Shown: positions 51,135-60,043 of the stretch, one piece after another | How positions within the stretch are numbered: the stretch's first letter is position 1 | Layout: each line of letters starts with the position of its first letter | NCBI RefSeq assembly: GCF_003751505.1 | Contig: NZ_RJVB01000003.1 | Location: 308,712 to 372,711 of the forward strand | Direction of reading: 5' to 3' | Source of the DNA: Erwinia sp. JUb26 | Lineage (GTDB): Bacteria > Pseudomonadota > Gammaproteobacteria > Enterobacterales > Enterobacteriaceae | DNA length: 64,000 bases | Position numbers and translations under genes: made by a program | Notes under the pieces: generated by a model | The model's database searches: none | What the model was told of the DNA's origin: nothing | Seen by the model: only the letters and a program-made list of their open reading frames with translations

Positions 51135-51677
51135 ATGATTATCTACCTACATGGTTTTGACTCTAACAGTCCTGGCAATCACGAAAAGGTTTTACAGCTG
51201 CAGTTTATTGACCCGGATGTCAGGCTGGTGAGCTACAGCACCCGACATCCGAAGCACGACATGCAACATATTCTTAAAGAGACCGATAAGCTGTTAAAGC
51301 AGGGCAGCGATCCCTCGCCGCTGATTTGCGGCGTGGGGCTGGGCGGGTTTTGGGCGGAGCGCGTGGGATTTCTATGCAATATCCGCCAGGCGATGTTTAA
51401 TCCAAATCTCTGGCCGCAGGAGGTGATGGAAGGCAAAATCGATCGCCCCGAGGAGTACCTGGATATCGCCACCAAATGCGTGCAGGACTTCCGCGAGAAA
51501 AACCACAGCCGCTGCCTGACTTTCCTGTCGCGCAATGACGATGCCCTTGATAGTCAACGTAGTGCGGCGCTGCTGCGGGAATATTATGAGCTGGTGTGGG
51601 ATGAAGTTGAAGGGCATAAATTCAAAAATATCGCCCATCATCTGCCGCGAATTAATCACTTCAAAACCCTCGGCTAA
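51135..51677 (+). CDS. ycfP: YcfP (UPF0227) alpha/beta-hydrolase-like protein
   Basis: A 180-residue protein of E. coli length. Starts [20 protein letters not shown]; the nucleophile-elbow position reads [10 protein letters not shown], i.e. Gly where most hydrolases have Ser, as in other YcfP proteins, so classical esterase activity is doubtful. Upstream ATG 51129 is an alternative start. Function unknown. Confidence 0.9.
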   Translation: MIIYLHGFDSNSPGNHEKVLQLQFIDPDVRLVSYSTRHPKHDMQHILKETDKLLKQGSDPSPLICGVGLGGFWAERVGFLCNIRQAMFNPNLWPQEVMEGKIDRPEEYLDIATKCVQDFREKNHSRCLTFLSRNDDALDSQRSAALLREYYELVWDEVEGHKFKNIAHHLPRINHFKTLG

Positions 51678-51773
51678 TCATCAAAACAGGCGTTATTTCT
51701 TCTTCCCGTAACCCGCATTGCGCGGGTTGCGTATCTAAGTTTATTCTTACTATTCGTGGTTTTTATAATAAAA

Positions 51774-51787
51774 TTGACCAGGATCAA
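51774..51787 (+). promoter_or_regulatory. FNR-like site upstream of ndh
   Basis: TTGAC-CAGG-ATCAA differs by one base from TTGAT-N4-ATCAA and lies about 135 bases upstream of the ndh start. E. coli ndh is repressed by FNR anaerobically through such sites. Confidence 0.65.
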
Positions 51788-51920
51788 TTTTCGTAGAACT
51801 CATGAATTCCCCCGTGATATCCTGCCCTCAGCTTGCGAATTAACATCGCCAACCCTATGTTTACCAAGGTTATTTATTTAACTTTTGGTTAACGATTGGT
51901 TCACTTTTAGAGAGGGTCGT

Positions 51921-53225
51921 TTGACAGCACCTATGAAGAAAATTGTTATTATCGGCGGGGGGGCAGGCGGACTGGAACTGGCTACCCAGCTGGGCCATAA
52001 GCTTGGGCGTAAGAATAAAGCACAAATCACGCTGGTGGATCGTAACCACAGCCATTTGTGGAAACCTCTGCTGCATGAAGTGGCGACCGGTTCACTGGAT
52101 GAAGGCATTGACGGCCTGAGCTACCTGGCTCACGCGCACAAGCACAACTTCCAGTTCCAACTGGGCACGCTGACGCAGCTGGACCGCGAGAACAACCGCG
52201 TTCACCTGGCGGAAATACGTGATGCGCAGGGCAGCGTGCTGGTTCCTGAGCGTGAACTGGCGTATGACACGCTGGTGATGGCGCTGGGCAGCACCTCGAA
52301 TGACTTCGGGACGCCGGGCGTGAAGGACAACTGCATCTTCCTGGATAATCCGCATCAGGCGCGTCGTTTCCACAATGAAATGCTGAACCTGTTCCTGAAA
52401 TTCTCCGCCAGCGAAGGTGTTACGGAGAAGGTGAACATTGCTATCGTCGGTGCGGGTGCGACCGGCGTTGAGCTTTCTGCCGAACTGCACAATGCCGTTA
52501 AGCAGCTGCACAGCTATGGCTACAAAAACCTCGACAGCAACGCGCTGAATGTGACGCTGGTGGAAGCCGGCGAGCGTATCCTGCCTGCTTTACCTGCACG
52601 TATCTCCAGCGCTGCGCACCAGGAGCTGACCAAGCTCGGCGTGCGTGTGCTGACCCAAACCATGGTGACCAGCGCCGAGAAAAACGGCCTGAACACCAAG
52701 TCTGGCGAATTCATCGAAGCCGATCTGATGGTATGGGCGGCCGGTATCAAGGCGCCGGACTTTATGAAAGATATCGGCGGTCTGGAAACCAACCGTATTA
52801 ATCAGCTGGTGGTCGAACCTACGCTGCAAACCACCCGCGATCCGAACATCTACGCGATCGGTGACTGTGCGTCCTGCGCGCTGCCTGCCGGTGGTTTCGT
52901 ACCGCCGCGTGCGCAGTCTGCTCACCAGATGGCATCCCGCGTTCTGGCGAACATCCTTGCTGAGATCAAAGGCAAGCCGCAGCAGGCCTATGTCTATAAA
53001 GATCACGGCTCACTGGTTTCTCTGTCCCGCTTCAGCACCGTGGGTAGCCTGATGGGTAACCTGATGCGCGGCTCGATGATGGTAGAAGGTCGCATCGCTC
53101 GCTTCGTGTATATCTCGCTGTACCGTATGCACCAGATCGCCCTGCACGGCTACTTCAAAACCGGCCTGATGATGCTGGTGGGCAGTATCAACCGCGTGAT
53201 CCGCCCAAGACTGAAACTGCACTAA
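51921..53225 (+). CDS. ndh: NADH dehydrogenase II
   Basis: A 434-residue peripheral-membrane flavoprotein, identical in length to E. coli Ndh. TTG start at 51921 is preferred: GAGGG precedes it, and E. coli ndh also uses TTG with the same N-terminus length. FAD motif [24 protein letters not shown] motif [19 protein letters not shown], and the C-terminal membrane-binding helix [18 protein letters not shown]. It passes electrons from NADH to ubiquinone without pumping protons. Confidence 0.96.
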   Translation: MTAPMKKIVIIGGGAGGLELATQLGHKLGRKNKAQITLVDRNHSHLWKPLLHEVATGSLDEGIDGLSYLAHAHKHNFQFQLGTLTQLDRENNRVHLAEIRDAQGSVLVPERELAYDTLVMALGSTSNDFGTPGVKDNCIFLDNPHQARRFHNEMLNLFLKFSASEGVTEKVNIAIVGAGATGVELSAELHNAVKQLHSYGYKNLDSNALNVTLVEAGERILPALPARISSAAHQELTKLGVRVLTQTMVTSAEKNGLNTKSGEFIEADLMVWAAGIKAPDFMKDIGGLETNRINQLVVEPTLQTTRDPNIYAIGDCASCALPAGGFVPPRAQSAHQMASRVLANILAEIKGKPQQAYVYKDHGSLVSLSRFSTVGSLMGNLMRGSMMVEGRIARFVYISLYRMHQIALHGYFKTGLMMLVGSINRVIRPRLKLH

Positions 53226-53248
53226 TTTTTATTGGCGCAGTGCTAACA

Positions 53249-53296
53249 CGGCCCGGGGTAACGTTCTTAACTGAGCGTTATCAACGGGCCGTTTTT
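53249..53296 (+). terminator. Terminator of ndh
   Basis: Outer arms CGGCCCG/CGGGCCG with a further inner stem (GTAACG/CGTTAT), followed by five T. Confidence 0.8.
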
Positions 53297-53512
53297 ATTG
53301 ATGACCGCGTGAACGCTTCGGAACACTCTTAAAACGTGGTGTTAATCATGCGCTAACTGCATTTCTTCCCGTATTCCGATTGTCAGTTTACCCTCTCCGC
53401 AGCAAACTTTGCCTTAATTACCCCGGCGCGTCGCGCACGCCGAGTATGCCGTACCTGCCACGGATGTCGCAGCAGGCAAAGATGCGCGGTAACACTTTCA
53501 GGAGGGTTTCCT

Positions 53513-54052
53513 GTGAATAAATCAATGTTAGCCGGTATTGGGATCGGTGTGGCTGCAGCCCTGGGCGTTGCTGCCGTTGCCAGTATGAACGTGTTCGATC
53601 GCGGCCCGCAGTTTGCACAGGTTTTGTCCGCCACCCCGATTAAAGAAACGATGAAAACGCCGCGTCAGGAGTGCCGTAATGTGACGCTGACGCATCGCCG
53701 TGCGGTGCAGGATGAGAACCGAATCGCCGGTTCCGTGTTGGGTGCGGTGGCGGGTGGCGTGCTGGGTCATCAGTTCGGCGGCGGTCGCGGGCGCGATGTG
53801 GCGACCGTGGCCGGTGCACTGGCCGGTGGCTACGGTGGTAATCAGGTGCAGGGCGCGTTGCAGGATCGCGATACGTACACCACCACCGAACAGCGTTGTA
53901 AAACCGTCTACGATAAGCAGGACAAGATGATGGGTTATGACGTGACGTACAAGATTGGCGATCAGCAGGGTAAGATCCGTATGGATAACGATCCCGGCAC
54001 ACGCATTCCGCTGGATGGCAATGGTCAGCTGGTGTTGAATAATAAGGCCTGA
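53513..54052 (+). CDS. ycfJ: YcfJ glycine-zipper outer-membrane-type protein
   Basis: A 179-residue protein (E. coli 179) starting at GTG 53513 after AGGAGGGTTTCCT. N-terminal hydrophobic segment (about 4-24), then a glycine-zipper 2TM-like stretch (GSVLGAVAGGVLGHQFGGG, GALAGGYGGNQVQGAL) and a soluble C-terminal part with CKTVYDKQDKMMGYDVTYK. Related to SlyB/Rcs-associated glycine zipper proteins. Function unknown. Confidence 0.9.
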   Translation: MNKSMLAGIGIGVAAALGVAAVASMNVFDRGPQFAQVLSATPIKETMKTPRQECRNVTLTHRRAVQDENRIAGSVLGAVAGGVLGHQFGGGRGRDVATVAGALAGGYGGNQVQGALQDRDTYTTTEQRCKTVYDKQDKMMGYDVTYKIGDQQGKIRMDNDPGTRIPLDGNGQLVLNNKA

Positions 54053-54067
54053 TCGGTTAGTTTCAGG

Positions 54068-54094
54068 CCGAAGTTACCGAAGTTACCGAAGTCG
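54068..54094 (+). repeat. Three 9-bp direct repeats
   Basis: CCGAAGTTA twice, then CCGAAGTCG, immediately after ycfJ and before the first structured element. Possibly replication slippage at an insertion boundary. Confidence 0.7.
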
Positions 54095-54116
54095 CTGGAA
54101 GCTGGGTGGCTCGGTT

Positions 54117-54316
54117 CAGCCGCTGCGGTGGCTTCTGGGCGGTCCTCGCGTCGTGCTCTGCACGATGCCCTCGGTGGCCGCATCTGGCCGGTCGGATCGG
54201 CGAAGACGGGTCGTCCCTGACCCGACTTCGCCTGACACCGACGTCCTGTCGGTGTCTCCTGGCCAGCTGCTTCCCCCTCAGCGCTGCGGATTGCCCGTAA
54301 GCCACCGCAGCGGCTG
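54117..54316 (+). repeat. Structured element, copy 1 (200 bp, 24-bp terminal inverted repeats)
   Basis: Terminal arms are 54117-54140 and 54293-54316 (CAGCCGCTGCGGTGGCTT...GGGC and its complement, 22 of 24 paired). Inside lie four consecutive hairpins: 54151-54165 (TCGTGC/GCACGA), 54176-54189 (GGCC/GGCC), 54199-54232 (GGCGAAG-AC-GGGTC / GACCC-GA-CTTCGCC) and 54234-54256 (GACACCGAC/GTCGGTGTC, loop GTCCT). Core sequences 54137-54153 and 54277-54299 recur exactly, inverted, in copy 2. No coding sequence is convincing in it. It behaves like a mobile or dispersed noncoding element with conserved folding. Confidence 0.75.
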
Positions 54317-54790
54317 TCCCTTTTTATCCTTCGTTGTCGCGATGTAAAACGTTTTTCTCATGGCGCATTACGTATATTTCACCGGGCCGAAAATTTCGAT
54401 TCTGCGATAACTCTTCTTTTCGGTGGTCAAGCCAGCGGGCAAGGTTATTAGCTACAAACAACGCTGTGGCTTCCTGAATGCGCGAAATGCCCGTAAGCCA
54501 CCGCAGCGGCTGTCCCTTCTTATCTTTCGTTGTCGCGATGTAAACGTATTTCTTGTGGCGGATTCCGATCATTTCGCCGCGCCGAAAATTTCGATTCTGC
54601 GATAACTCTTCTTTTCGGTGGTCAAGCCAGCGGGCAAGGTTATTAGCTACAGACAACGTTGTGGCTTCCCGAATGCGCGAAATGCCCGTAAGCCACCGCA
54701 GCGGCTGTCCCTTTTTATCCTTCGTTGTCGCGATGTAAAACGCATTTCTTGTGGCGCATTCCATATTTTTTCCGCGCCAAAATTCCCGGC
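54293..54790 (-). repeat. Tandem repeat, period 195-196 bp, about 2.5 copies
   Basis: Units begin at 54293, 54489 and 54684 with the same 24-base block that forms the right arm of structured element 1. Units 1 and 2 are about 90% identical over their whole length; unit 3 matches for ~60 bases strongly and fades by about 54790. Unit 1 is 196 bases and unit 2 is 195, so reading frame is kept between units 3 and 2 and lost entering unit 1. Recombination between the 24-base blocks would explain the array. Confidence 0.9.
54324..54764 (-). CDS. Repeated small ORF, unknown, possibly degenerate
   Basis: A 146-residue frame made of two ~65-residue repeats, each with YIATTKDKKGQPLRWLTGIS, then (S)R-I-x-E-A-T-x-L, VANNLARWLDHRKEELSQN and RNFRxGE. 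It ends shortly after entering the third unit, where a one-base length difference shifts the frame (RHEKNVLHRDNEG). The single-unit form of ~65 residues may be the original gene. The composition looks like real protein (basic, helical LARWLDHRKEEL), and synonymous differences occur between units, but the start has only a weak GGAA upstream. No family recognised; it could be a remnant. Confidence 0.35.
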   Translation of the reverse strand: MECATRNAFYIATTKDKKGQPLRWLTGISRIREATTLSVANNLARWLDHRKEELSQNRNFRRGEMIGIRHKKYVYIATTKDKKGQPLRWLTGISRIQEATALFVANNLARWLDHRKEELSQNRNFRPGEIYVMRHEKNVLHRDNEG

Positions 54791-54873
54791 TGTACAGTAT
54801 TTATTCCCATCAATCAGTGGAATAACAAGAGGTCACTAATTTTCTCTGACAGACAACGCGGAATGCAAAAGCG

Positions 54874-55068
54874 GAGCGGCAGGGGGCCCCTACGGGCAAT
54901 CCGCAGCGCTGAGCGAAGAGAGGAAGCCAGGATTTGTCCACAGGGACGTGGACGAAAGCCAGAGCCGTGCCACGGATGGCACGTCTCTGGCGGTCCGACA
55001 GGCTGACGATCGGAGAGAAGGAATCGCGAAGCGACGCGAGGACCGCCCGTAGGGGCCCCCTGCCGCTC
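54874..55068 (-). repeat. Structured element, copy 2 (195 bp, perfect 24-bp terminal inverted repeats)
   Basis: Terminal arms 54874-54897 and 55045-55068 are perfectly complementary (GAGCGGCAGGGGGCCCCT...GGGC). Read on the minus strand it has the same core ends as copy 1 (55032-55048 and 54891-54913) and the same order of hairpins: 55024-55034, 54995-55013, 54958-54991 (GCCAGAG-AC-GTGCCA / TGGCAC-GG-CTCTGGC) and 54936-54953 (GTCCAC/GTGGAC, loop GTCCCT). Stem sequences differ from copy 1 but remain paired, while loops and the AC internal bulge are kept. Lies 65 bases beyond the mfd stop. Confidence 0.75.
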
Positions 55069-55133
55069 AGCGCCGCACAATGGTTCAGACGGTTTAAACC
55101 GAACCGGGCACCATCAAAAGGACCAGCACGCCG

Positions 55134-58100
55134 TCAGCCCACGTTCTCCTGCATGCGCTGCATAAACTCCTGCACCCACTTCATCCGCACCTTACGGTCT
55201 GCCAGATCGCGAATAAACTTCAGCCGCGTTGGGCCATCAAGACGCCAGTGCTTCGGCTCCTTCTGCAGCAGCCCAATCAGCCACATCGGATCCACCTTAT
55301 TCTTCTCGGCAAACTCAACGTAACCGCCGTTATCGCTGGCCTCAATCTTACGCACGCCCAGCTTCTGAGCAATCAGCCGCAGGGCCGCAATATCCAGCAG
55401 GTTACGTGCCGCATCCGGCAGTAAACCGAAACGATCGATCAGCTCAACCTTCAGATCGTCCAGATCGCCCTGCTGCTGGGCGCTGGCAATGCGTTTGTAG
55501 AACGAAAGGCGCGTGTTAACGTCAGGAATAAAATCATCGGGCAGCAGCGACGGCATGCGCAGCTCAATCTCGGTCTGGCTGCTGGTCAAATCTTCCAGCG
55601 ACGGCTCACGACCCTCCTTCAGCGCCGTTACCGCATTTTCCAGCAGCTCCATATACAGCGAGAAGCCAATCGTCTCCATCTGCCCGCTCTGGCCTTCTCC
55701 CAGCAGCTCACCGGCACCACGAATCTCTAAATCGTGCGTGGCCAGTGCGAAACCGGCACCCAGATCCTCCAGCGAGGCGATAGCTTCAAGCCGCTTGTGC
55801 GCATCCACGGTCATTGCTTTTGGATGCGGCGTCAGCAGCCAGGCGTAGGCCTGATGATGCGAACGCCCCACGCGGCCGCGCAGCTGGTGCAGCTGTGCCA
55901 GACCAAAATGATCGGCGCGCTCGATAATGATGGTGTTGGCCGTAGGAATATCGATACCGGTTTCTATAATGGTGGTACAGACCAGCACGTTGAAACGCTG
56001 ATGATGGAAGTCATTCATCACCCGTTCCAGCTCGCGCTCGCGCATCTGGCCGTGGCCGATTGCCACCCGCGCTTCCGGCACCAGCGTGGATAAGCGCTGG
56101 GCGGCTTTTTCGATATTTTCCACGTCGTTATACAGGTAATAGACCTGTCCACCGCGCAGCACCTCGCGCAGGATCGCCTCGCGCACAACCAGATCGTCAT
56201 ATTCGCGAACGAAGGTCTTCACCGCCAGGCGGCGCGCCGGAGGGGTGGCGATAATCGACAGATCGCGCATGCCGCTCATCGCCATATTCAGCGTGCGGGG
56301 GATCGGCGTGGCGGTCAGCGTCAGAATATCGACGTCGGCGCGCATTGCCTTGATACGCTCCTTGTGACGCACGCCAAAACGGTGCTCCTCATCGACGATT
56401 AACAGACCGAGATCGCGCCATTTGAGGTCATTTTGCAGCAGCTTGTGCGTGCCGATCAGAATATCGACTTTGCCTTCGCCGGCTTCGGTCTGCACCAGCG
56501 CCTGCTCTTTCGCGGTACGGAAGCGGGAAAGCATTTCAATTCGCACCGGCCAGTTGGCAAAGCGATCGCGGAAGTTATCGTAGTGCTGCTGAGCCAGCAG
56601 GGTGGTGGGCACCAGTACCGCCACCTGCTTGTGGTTTTCCACGGCCAGAAATGCGGCGCGCATCGCCACTTCGGTCTTACCAAATCCGACGTCACCGCAC
56701 ACCAGACGATCCATCGCCAGCGGCTGGCACATATCGCTCAGTACTGCGTTGATGGCCTGCGCCTGGTCCGGCGTGGTTTCAAACGGGAAACCGTCGCAGA
56801 ACAGCTGGTACTGCTGGCGATCGTGTTTGAATGCAAAGCCTTTTTTCGCTTCACGCTGGGCATAGATATCCAGCAGTTCGGCGGCCACGTCACGCACTTT
56901 TTCGGCGGCTTTCTGCCTTGCGCGCGTCCAGGCATCGCTGCCCAGCTTGTGCAGCGGTGCATTTTCCTCGGCGCCACCGGCATAGCGGCTGATCAGATGC
57001 AGTGACGATACCGGCACGTAAAGTTTGGCGTCACCGGCATAAGCCAGCATCAGGTATTCTGCCGTGATGCCGCCGGTCTCCAGCGTGCTCAGGCCAATAT
57101 AGCGCCCGACGCCGTGCTCAAGGTGGACCACCGGCTGGCCGGGGCGCAGCTCGGCAAGGTTGCGGATCAGTATGTCAGGATTAATCGTTCGTTTGCTGTC
57201 CTGGCGGCGTCGGCTGACGCGCTCGCCCAGCAGATCGCTCTCGCAAATCAGCGCCAGATTGCGCAACCCGTCAACAAAACCGTGCTCGCTGGCACCAATC
57301 AGCAGGTAATGACCCGGCTGAACGGCCTCTTTCAGCGAGCGCACCGGTTTAGGCTTCAGCTTGATGCGAGCCAGCAGCTCCTGCAGCGTCTCGCGGCGGC
57401 CTTCGCTCTCAACGGAAAACACCACCGAACCGCTGAAGGATTCCAGGAATTTCCGCAGCGCTTCCAGCGGTGACTTCGCCTGTGCCTGCACGGCCAGATC
57501 CGGCAGCGGCTGATACTGCAGATTAGTATTCGCCGCTTTGTCGGCCAGCAGGTCGGTGCGCAACTGAATACGCGGCCAGTTTTTCAGTTCGGCAAAGAGT
57601 TCATCGCAGCGCAGCCACAGCGTGGGCGGCGACAGCAGAGGGCGCATCGGATCAACCTTGCGGTTATCAAAACGCGTATTCACATCCAGCCAGAACCGTT
57701 CGGCGCTGCTTTCCAGATCGCCCGCGACCACCACCAGCGTACTGGCAGGCAGATAGCTGAACATCGCGGGTAACGGCTGGTCGAAAAACAGCGGCTGCCA
57801 GTATTCGATCCCGGCGGGCAGGGTGCCTTTGCTCACCTGCTGATAGATATGTTCCGGCTCGCGGCGAACGTCAAACTGCTCGCGCCACTGGCTGCGGAAC
57901 AGTTCAATGGCATTCTTGTCCGTCGGGAACTCATGCGCCGGCAGCAGATTGATGGCGGAAACTTCTTCCTGGGTACGCTGCGTATCGACGTCAAACAGAC
58001 GCAGGCTGTCGATTTCATCATCGAAAAAGTCGATACGATACGGCCGTTCGCTGCCCATCGGATACAGGTCCAGCAGCGCACCGCGCGTGGCGTATTCGCC

Positions 58101-58577
58101 GTGCTCCATCACCTGGTCAACGCTGCGATAACCCGCCTGCTCAAGCTGGGAACGCAGCGTATCGCGGGAGAGCTTTTGCCCCTTGCTCATCACCAGCGCA
58201 TGTCCGTGCAGGAAACTGTGGGGGCACACGCGCTGCATCAGGGTATTCACCGGTAAAATCAGAATACCGTGGCTTAGCGAGGGAAGCTGATACAGCGTGG
58301 AGAGGCGCGAAGAGATGATTTCCTGGTGCGGGGAGAAACTGTCAAAAGGCAGCGTTTCCCAGTCCGCCAGCGTCATCACCGGCTGTTCCGTAAACTGGCG
58401 GATTTCATCCTGCAGGCGCAGGGCATTCTGCATATCCGGTGCGATCAGCAGCACCGGGCCCGCGTGGCGTTCAACAATTTCGGCACATTCTACGGCGCAG
58501 GCCGCGCCGGTAAGCTGCCCCAGCAGCCGCTGATCCCCGGCGCGCGAGGGAAGCGTATAACGATAGTTTTCAGGCAT
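55134..58577 (-). CDS. mfd: Transcription-repair coupling factor Mfd
   Basis: An 1147-residue ATPase (E. coli 1148). UvrB-homology module at the N-terminus (about 1-350), RNA-polymerase-interaction domain (about 475-545, with AELRPGQPVVHLEHGVGRY), translocase motor with Walker A in DRLVCGDVGFGKTEVAMRAAF, Walker B LLIVDEEHRFGV, TRG motif region and LHQLRGRVGRS, then the C-terminal autoinhibitory D7 domain. It removes stalled RNA polymerase at lesions and recruits UvrA. Its 3' side faces the structured elements, not ldtC as in E. coli. Confidence 0.97.
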   Translation of the reverse strand: MPENYRYTLPSRAGDQRLLGQLTGAACAVECAEIVERHAGPVLLIAPDMQNALRLQDEIRQFTEQPVMTLADWETLPFDSFSPHQEIISSRLSTLYQLPSLSHGILILPVNTLMQRVCPHSFLHGHALVMSKGQKLSRDTLRSQLEQAGYRSVDQVMEHGEYATRGALLDLYPMGSERPYRIDFFDDEIDSLRLFDVDTQRTQEEVSAINLLPAHEFPTDKNAIELFRSQWREQFDVRREPEHIYQQVSKGTLPAGIEYWQPLFFDQPLPAMFSYLPASTLVVVAGDLESSAERFWLDVNTRFDNRKVDPMRPLLSPPTLWLRCDELFAELKNWPRIQLRTDLLADKAANTNLQYQPLPDLAVQAQAKSPLEALRKFLESFSGSVVFSVESEGRRETLQELLARIKLKPKPVRSLKEAVQPGHYLLIGASEHGFVDGLRNLALICESDLLGERVSRRRQDSKRTINPDILIRNLAELRPGQPVVHLEHGVGRYIGLSTLETGGITAEYLMLAYAGDAKLYVPVSSLHLISRYAGGAEENAPLHKLGSDAWTRARQKAAEKVRDVAAELLDIYAQREAKKGFAFKHDRQQYQLFCDGFPFETTPDQAQAINAVLSDMCQPLAMDRLVCGDVGFGKTEVAMRAAFLAVENHKQVAVLVPTTLLAQQHYDNFRDRFANWPVRIEMLSRFRTAKEQALVQTEAGEGKVDILIGTHKLLQNDLKWRDLGLLIVDEEHRFGVRHKERIKAMRADVDILTLTATPIPRTLNMAMSGMRDLSIIATPPARRLAVKTFVREYDDLVVREAILREVLRGGQVYYLYNDVENIEKAAQRLSTLVPEARVAIGHGQMRERELERVMNDFHHQRFNVLVCTTIIETGIDIPTANTIIIERADHFGLAQLHQLRGRVGRSHHQAYAWLLTPHPKAMTVDAHKRLEAIASLEDLGAGFALATHDLEIRGAGELLGEGQSGQMETIGFSLYMELLENAVTALKEGREPSLEDLTSSQTEIELRMPSLLPDDFIPDVNTRLSFYKRIASAQQQGDLDDLKVELIDRFGLLPDAARNLLDIAALRLIAQKLGVRKIEASDNGGYVEFAEKNKVDPMWLIGLLQKEPKHWRLDGPTRLKFIRDLADRKVRMKWVQEFMQRMQENVG

Positions 58578-58696
58578 ATTCAGTTCGATAGTCTCTACTC
58601 AAATGGGAGAGAGGGGAGCCGCCATGACGCCTGTCGGCTGCAATGGCTCTGACGGCAGCGGCCCCCATTCAGCTCTGCTGAGTATACCTTTATTTT

Positions 58697-58725
58697 GCAG
58701 ACCACAGGCTACTGTGTCGGTCTGC
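58697..58725. other. Hairpin between gpgS-like gene and mfd
   Basis: GCAGACC/GGTCTGC outer arms with inner ACAG/CTGT pairing. No T-tract on either strand. It lies downstream of the osmolyte operon and within the mfd promoter region, so it may be an mRNA-end hairpin or a protein-binding dyad. Confidence 0.45.
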
Positions 58726-58793
58726 CCGGTTGATATTTGTACGAATTTTCGCGTTTTCGTGATGACAATGATGCCCAGCCTCTGCCACCGGGA

Positions 58794-60014
58794 TTAAACG
58801 TCGCCGCTGTTATCGTCCTCAACCGCCTGATAAATGCGCTGCATAATATCGGGGAAAGCGGACTGAACGCGACTCCAGCTGGGGATAAAGGGTTTTTCAT
58901 TAGGGCGTTCAATAAACGCCTGTCCGGCTTCAAGGATCGACTGGGTGAACATTTCGACCGCCGCCTCTTCGGCGTGCTGATCGAACTTCAGGCCGTTCAT
59001 CGCCGCTTCGTGGTTGTAAATCTCCATCATATCCAGCGCATTGCGATAGTAGGTTGCTTTTAATACCCGGAAGGAATCGCTGGTGATATTTACCCCCATG
59101 GTGGCCATTTTGCGCAGCAGCGACTGCACAATATCGTTGCTCATGCGCCGCAGCCCGCCGGTACCGTCCTCTTCCGATAGCGGCTGGTGCTTGTGGTCGT
59201 AATTATCTGCGATCTCAACCTGACAGCTCTGGCGGGTGGTGTAGTTGCGATAGATCTCGGACAGCACGCCGATTTCCAGCCCCCAGTCTCCGGGGATTTT
59301 AATGCCGTTCAGCACGTGAGTGCGCATGGCGAATTCGCCGGAAAGCGGATAGCGGAAGCTGCTGAGGTAATCCAGATACTCGGAGTGACCGTAAACCTTT
59401 TGCAGCGAGCGCAGCAGCGGGCCAACCAGCAGGCGGCCCACGCGGCCGTTAAGCTTGTTATCGGCTACCCGGGCATAAAATCCTTTACAGAATTCGTACT
59501 GGAAGTCGGGATTGGCCAGTGGATAGAGCAGCCGCGCCAGCATCCCGCGTTCGTAGGTGACGATGTCGCAATCGTGCAGGGCCACGCAGGTGGATTTATC
59601 AGAGGCCAGCGTATAGCCGGTACAGAACCACACGTTGCGCCCCTTGCCGGGCTGTGAAGGCGAGAGTCCCTCTTTGTCGAGTTCCGCATCCAGCGCCTTC
59701 AGGCGCGGCCCGTCATTCCATAAGATCCGGTGGCGCTGCGGCAGGCGGGAGAAGAATTCGCGGGCGTGCAAAAACTGATCGCGGTCGGCGCGATCCAGCC
59801 CAATTACGATTTCTGCCAGATAGGGCACCTGCGCCAGTTCGTCAACAATATGGCTCAGCGCGGGGCCTTCCAGCTCTGAAAACAGCGAGGGCAGAATCAG
59901 CCCCATCTTACGTTTGCGCGAGAAGCGTACCAGATCCTTTTCCAGCTCTTTTAGACTGCGCCCGGTGAGATTATGAAAGTTGGTAATTACGCCGTTCTGG
60001 TAAAAATCGCTCAT
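58794..60014 (-). CDS. Glucosyl-3-phosphoglycerate synthase-type glycosyltransferase
   Basis: A 406-residue soluble GT (GT81-like). Features: the nucleotide-sugar region IVIGLDRADRDQF, the DxD metal motif in VALHDCDIVTYE, and the downstream GDWGLEIGVLSEIYRN block typical of GpgS/MpgS-like enzymes. It would join a sugar from an NDP-sugar to 3-phosphoglycerate; the phosphatase encoded just upstream would then release glucosyl- or mannosylglycerate. Glucosylglycerate is a known compatible solute in Erwinia (Dickeya) chrysanthemi. AGGGG precedes the start; 29 bases separate it from yedP. Confidence 0.82.
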   Translation of the reverse strand: MSDFYQNGVITNFHNLTGRSLKELEKDLVRFSRKRKMGLILPSLFSELEGPALSHIVDELAQVPYLAEIVIGLDRADRDQFLHAREFFSRLPQRHRILWNDGPRLKALDAELDKEGLSPSQPGKGRNVWFCTGYTLASDKSTCVALHDCDIVTYERGMLARLLYPLANPDFQYEFCKGFYARVADNKLNGRVGRLLVGPLLRSLQKVYGHSEYLDYLSSFRYPLSGEFAMRTHVLNGIKIPGDWGLEIGVLSEIYRNYTTRQSCQVEIADNYDHKHQPLSEEDGTGGLRRMSNDIVQSLLRKMATMGVNITSDSFRVLKATYYRNALDMMEIYNHEAAMNGLKFDQHAEEAAVEMFTQSILEAGQAFIERPNEKPFIPSWSRVQSAFPDIMQRIYQAVEDDNSGDV

Positions 60015-60043
60015 CGCTATCCCCTTGGAATGTAGGTGGTCAG

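Noticed and set aside
54293..54790. CRISPR array
   Set aside because: The period is 195-196 bases with near-identical units throughout; there are no short repeats with unique spacers and no cas genes.
54874..55068. Insertion sequence with terminal inverted repeats
   Set aside because: The element has 24-bp inverted ends but no room for a transposase and no clear target-site duplication flanking it.
54106..55080. Overlapping GC-rich ORFs on both strands around the structured elements
   Set aside because: Several open frames exist because the elements are GC-rich and palindromic; they have low-complexity translations rich in Arg/Pro/Ser and no consistent start signals.
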